From Marchantia polymorpha subsp. ruderalis (lineage: Eukaryota > Streptophyta > Marchantiopsida > Marchantiales > Marchantiaceae): a stretch of 64,000 nucleotides of DNA. The DNA lies in NCBI GenBank assembly GCA_037833965.1, contig AP031353.1, positions 12,402,501-12,466,500 on the forward strand, given 5' to 3'. Position 1 is the stretch's first letter. Each line of letters starts with the position of its first letter. This document shows positions 60,136 through 64,000 of this stretch, one piece after another. A model generated the notes under the pieces. It worked only from the letters and a program-made list of their open reading frames with translations. It was not told the DNA's origin and ran no database searches. Made by a program: the position numbers and the translations under genes.

Positions 60136-60152
60136 AGAGAGAGAGAGAGAGT
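60136..60152. repeat. (GA)n microsatellite
   Basis: A short GA run ending in GTGAGG. It lies just after an ATTATGATAATCGGAG segment. Confidence 0.9.
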
Positions 60153-62071
60153 GAGGAGGTCAGTACTTCAACGACATCATCTAGGACCTATCTATGCATC
60201 GGCTCGCCTCTTCAGCAGGCAGGTAAGTAAGCAAGCATCAGAGAAAGAAGGTGGCTTGTTCTTGTCTCGAACATCTGTCTCCCCCTCTCTCCCTATGCAT
60301 CTATCTATCAATCGCCACCATCATTATCAGCTCGGTCCGGTCCAGTTGAGTCCAGTTGACACGGAGACAAGTCTGATTCAGATCCGCCGTTGTAGTACTA
60401 CCACTGACTAATCACTACTGGCAATTTGCACCTTCCCTTCACGAAGGCTTTGGAAGTACCGACGTGGATCTCGGAGTTATTATCTACCTCGCCGAGAGCT
60501 GGTCCAGGGCCAAGCTAGCCAGCTCGCGATCAAGGCAATGAGCTCTAGCTCACGAGTTTTTATGTATGACATTCGATTCGACTCATTGACCAGTCCTACT
60601 GTCTCAACTGACTCGTCGAGCAGTGATTTTCGGCTTCAACACGGAATGGCCCCGCATTTTACAAGTTGCCTAGGTCTATGGCAATCTGATGAATCTTGCT
60701 TCTTCCCGACAGACACTCGAACAAAAAGTAGGGTTACGGACTCGTATCCACGTACGTGCACGGTACGTGCCCCAAGTGCCTCAAGTCCAGTCCGTCAGGG
60801 TTTACTGCAACCCAGTGGCATCGACTGCTGCACATTCTAATAAAACGTCGGTATACGACGTCCACTGCAGAAGAACGGTTCTGCGGTTGTCAGAGTGAGA
60901 GCCAGTGATGGAGAGAGTGAGAGGGAAAGAAAGTGAAGACAGTATGTGTTTATGTGTGTGTGTATGTGCGCGTCCTCCTACTTACAGCGACAGCAACGGC
61001 GGTGGTTACAGGTGAAGTTGAAACACGAACTATCGAAGGATCTACTACTCTTTTCAAAGTTGAGGCTAGCTCTTAGATGCCGTGGCTTGGCATGGGGCTC
61101 GTGGATTTGGCATTGTCTGGGATTCATTGCGAGCTAAGCGTTCACTGTCTGATCCGATCAGACCCAAGACAGATCGGTCCATGAAGAGGTGAAAAGACTA
61201 TTCTAACATCGACATATATACATTTCGTGCAAGTAGAATCTGATGTAAACAAGAAATGGTCCTGATCACGGCAGACATGTTTACTTTACATCCACGACGC
61301 CGACTTTCAAATTGTGTTGACCGAAACTTTGTCTCTCAAGTGATCGGTCCTGAGTTCTAGCCAAAACTTGATAAGCTAGGCTTTGTTTGAGAGAGACGGG
61401 ATGCTCAGACATCTAGCTAGTAGCAGCATATGCAGTGAGCAAATATTTGAGCGTCTATCAGTACGAACGGTTAATATTGCTGCTAGTGGATGTGAGGACT
61501 ACTCATCAGCGGACTTGTACATTTACCGAAGGTTCTGCAGAATAGCACAGGAGAGAGAATGCTATATACTGCTCCGTACCTTACTAACTCCGCTACTGAT
61601 GGTTGGGCGCAGCAACCTTCCAATTTCCAATCCACGAGAGAGGCCATCATGTGCATGAGATCATCCTTCTCTCCATTGGGTGGGTACGAGGAAGGGTACT
61701 TTTCCCGCGACCTCCGTGCCAAGCTGCGTGCATTCAAGAGTCTAGTAGTCTCTAGCACACATGTCGACTTCAAACAAAGACAGCAACCCAAAACGGCACA
61801 AAAAATGGGGGAGAATTGAAGAGCTTGGGTATGTCCACACAGTTGTCAGCTCAGGCATGTGACAACGGTGCCTCATGGCAGCTCCAGGTAAGCAGGACGA
61901 AAGAGCAAAACTTCCTCAGGTGCATGCCCTCTCGATTGGTGCCCTTCATCCCTATATATTCGAAATCCCAGCGAATCTTACTGTGCTGTAATTAAGATGT
62001 AATGCTACACTCTTACACTACAGTATGTTATATCTGCCGTGCGTGAGTGAATTAAATGGGTGTTCGTTTCT

Positions 62072-62122
62072 GAGAGAGAGAGAGAGAGTGACTGAGTGAG
62101 AGTGACTGAGTGGGGAGGCTGA
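62072..62122. repeat. (GA)n followed by GTGACTGA repeats
   Basis: A GA run passes into several copies of GTGACTGA(GTGA), giving a compound simple repeat. Confidence 0.85.
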
Positions 62123-64000
62123 AGCTGCTGTGAACTCCAATGCTAACCTCTTTCAGAAAATCTCACTGTAACCAGGAGGTGAGTAGACGTATTTTTCGAT
62201 CATTCACTTGATTCGCTTGGTGCAATACGTTCTTCTATGTAGAAATAACATTGTAAGTTATCACCATCGTCGGTATGTCGTGTTTGATGTAAGCTGTGAA
62301 AAGGGAAGAAAGTCTCGGACTTTGTTACATGGTTATAGTAGTTTCTCTTGGAGTACTGAGGACCCTATGATCACAGCGTCAGATACCGAATAAGTTGTAT
62401 ATGTTTACAGACGATGGAGGTGACTGTTGTACAGACGTCAGGATAACGAATCTAGACGAAAAAGCCGTTCTACACGTTATTTGCTGCATGCTGTACATGT
62501 TATCGGCTTTAATGAGGAGAATAGTTTCATGATAGGGGATTGTACGTCATAGTTTAGATTCGTAGCGCTGTACCAATCATGAGTCTGAGAGCTCAATGTA
62601 CTTGTTCGCCAGAGTGAGAGAAACGTTCGACGAATTGCAATATTCGTTGGCCTATCTTCCGTGGTGTAACCATCTAAGTTGTGTGATTCAAAGATTAAAT
62701 GTTACCTGAGTGTTTATTTCGCATATGTTGCCTATGTGTTGTATCATTTTAGTGCTCACTGGCTGTGACTAGTCCATGTAAAACCTCGGACTCGAACGAT
62801 GTATAGATTTGTCCTCACTTGTGTCAGTTAGTTAGATCAACAATTCGATCAGTTGTAAACGGTATGAACGTACCAGTTCATGGGCAAGGGATCAAGTACT
62901 GATCACACGAAAGATGTTGCGTCTGCCCTGATCATAGTAGGAATGCGTCTTATGTCTGCTTTCTCTTGAATGGCTAGCCTTTGTTTTTCCAGCAGGATGA
63001 ATGTTTAAAAAGTCCACTGTAACCACTAAACATTTAAAGGCGAACTTGTTGTATATTTTAGAACTCATTCAGGCAGGCTTATTGTTACAACTTAATCTCT
63101 TAATCGTCATTCCATCTGCACAGAAAGGTACTGAAGAAATTTACAGACACAAGTTTTGAATTTCACCTGGGAATAATGAAGCGTATTCTGTTGACAATTG
63201 CAGCTGATAGTAATCAATCAGTGAAATGATTATTGCACCTTCAAATTGTATATTGGTATGATTTGGTACGGTGAAATTTATTTTTTCATCGAAAGTATCT
63301 TGTCATAGATTATAAATGGAAATATTGAAGCTAACGCACAGTGGAGTTACAGGCAATGGATGTTTCGTAAGCATCTTCAGTCGATCGTTAATCTTTCCTA
63401 CCATTGCCAGTCAGTGTCAATAACTGAAATGTAAATTGTTGCTTCAAGAAGCAGAAAGTAGCAATCTTATAGGTAGAATGTTCAATGCAGTGGAGAGTTG
63501 TAAAACGAGCAAAATATTATATTTCTTTTTAAAAAAGTTTCCATCTGGAATGAAAATGAATTTCCCGTAACAACCTCTCATATATCTCTAATTCTAAGCA
63601 AACGTACACGAAAATATCTTCATATATTGTCTTTTGTGTACGCGTCAAATCGGAAGACAGTGCGAAAGAAACTCGTGCTATGGGAAAGTATGACTTCAGT
63701 TAGTGCCCCTAAACTTGAAGATTGAATTCTGCAAAGTTGATTGTAGACAAATTCCCCAGCAGTGACTGCCCAATACAAAAACCTCAAATTTGATAATTCT
63801 TTTTTTTGAAACTTTTCCAGTTGTTTTGGTAGATGAGAGGAGCAAAAGCTGTTTGTTACCCACATTCATCGCGCAAAGTGAATCCCAAAATGCACTTAGC
63901 ACAGAAGAGCCTTGTATGAAAAGAACAACAACCTATGATTCAAGTGGAGACAAAAATATCTGTTGTAGAACTCTATTTGTGGAGTGTGTCCGAAGAATCC

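Larger units (their letters stand above)
58701..64000. other. Right flank, GA/CT-rich, no gene recognised
   Basis: It contains CT and GA microsatellites at about 59213-59239, 60136-60152 and 62072-62090, and short frames such as 59088-59459, 60037-60411 and 61559-61819 with no recognisable domain. GA/CT runs are common near plant promoters and 5' untranslated regions. A gene just outside the window or a non-coding RNA is possible, but nothing here proves it. The frame at 61559-61819 (SFSPLGGYEEGYFS) has no match I know. Confidence 0.4.

Overview
This window is nuclear DNA of a land plant. The one complete host gene is a plant-type PEX6 with 16 exons. Fragments of other plant genes are present: a type-1 protein phosphatase (TOPP), the chloroplast RNA helicase ISE2, and a (6-4) photolyase. 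The mobile elements are Ty1/copia and hAT, and two CCCTAAA units occur in tandem. Two related genes carry a signal peptide, a MACPF domain and a cysteine-rich tail. That arrangement is unlike the CAD1/NSL1 MACPF proteins of flowering plants, so I lean towards a bryophyte or other seed-free plant. This placement is inference.

Layout. Positions 1-2.9 kb are repeat-rich and show no gene. Positions 2939-11983 (arm A) and about 19333-31575 (arm B) are two copies, in the same orientation, of one segmental duplication. Each arm carries a minus-strand MACPF gene or relic, followed by a heavily decayed minus-strand Ty1/copia fossil. Arm B was later hit by a 3.0-kb hAT transposon at 22583-25605. The uninterrupted site is still visible in arm A. 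Inside the hAT element lies the 5' coding part of a (6-4) photolyase gene. Arm B also carries a large imperfect inverted repeat at about 26.2-27.15 kb.

Between the arms (12-19.3 kb) are a broken C2H2 zinc-finger gene on the minus strand, an intronless PP1 phosphatase pseudogene, and an intronless ISE2 3' fragment. The last two lie side by side on the plus strand. From 31.6 to 35.9 kb the DNA is AT-rich with traces of a copia leader or LTR. PEX6 occupies 35959-45557 on the plus strand and encodes a predicted 1040-residue protein with an open frame through all 16 exons. Its 3.25-kb intron 12 holds another copia fossil, and intron 2 uses a GC donor. From 45.6 to 64 kb I recognise no gene. That stretch holds short unsupported frames, GA/CT microsatellites and small hairpins.

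Only PEX6 can be assigned an active cell function with confidence: extraction of the PEX5 import receptor from the peroxisome membrane together with PEX1. The rest reads as a region shaped by duplication, retroposition, transposition and decay. The strongest unusual observation is the captured photolyase fragment inside the hAT element, where the paralogous empty site shows what is insertion and what is host.
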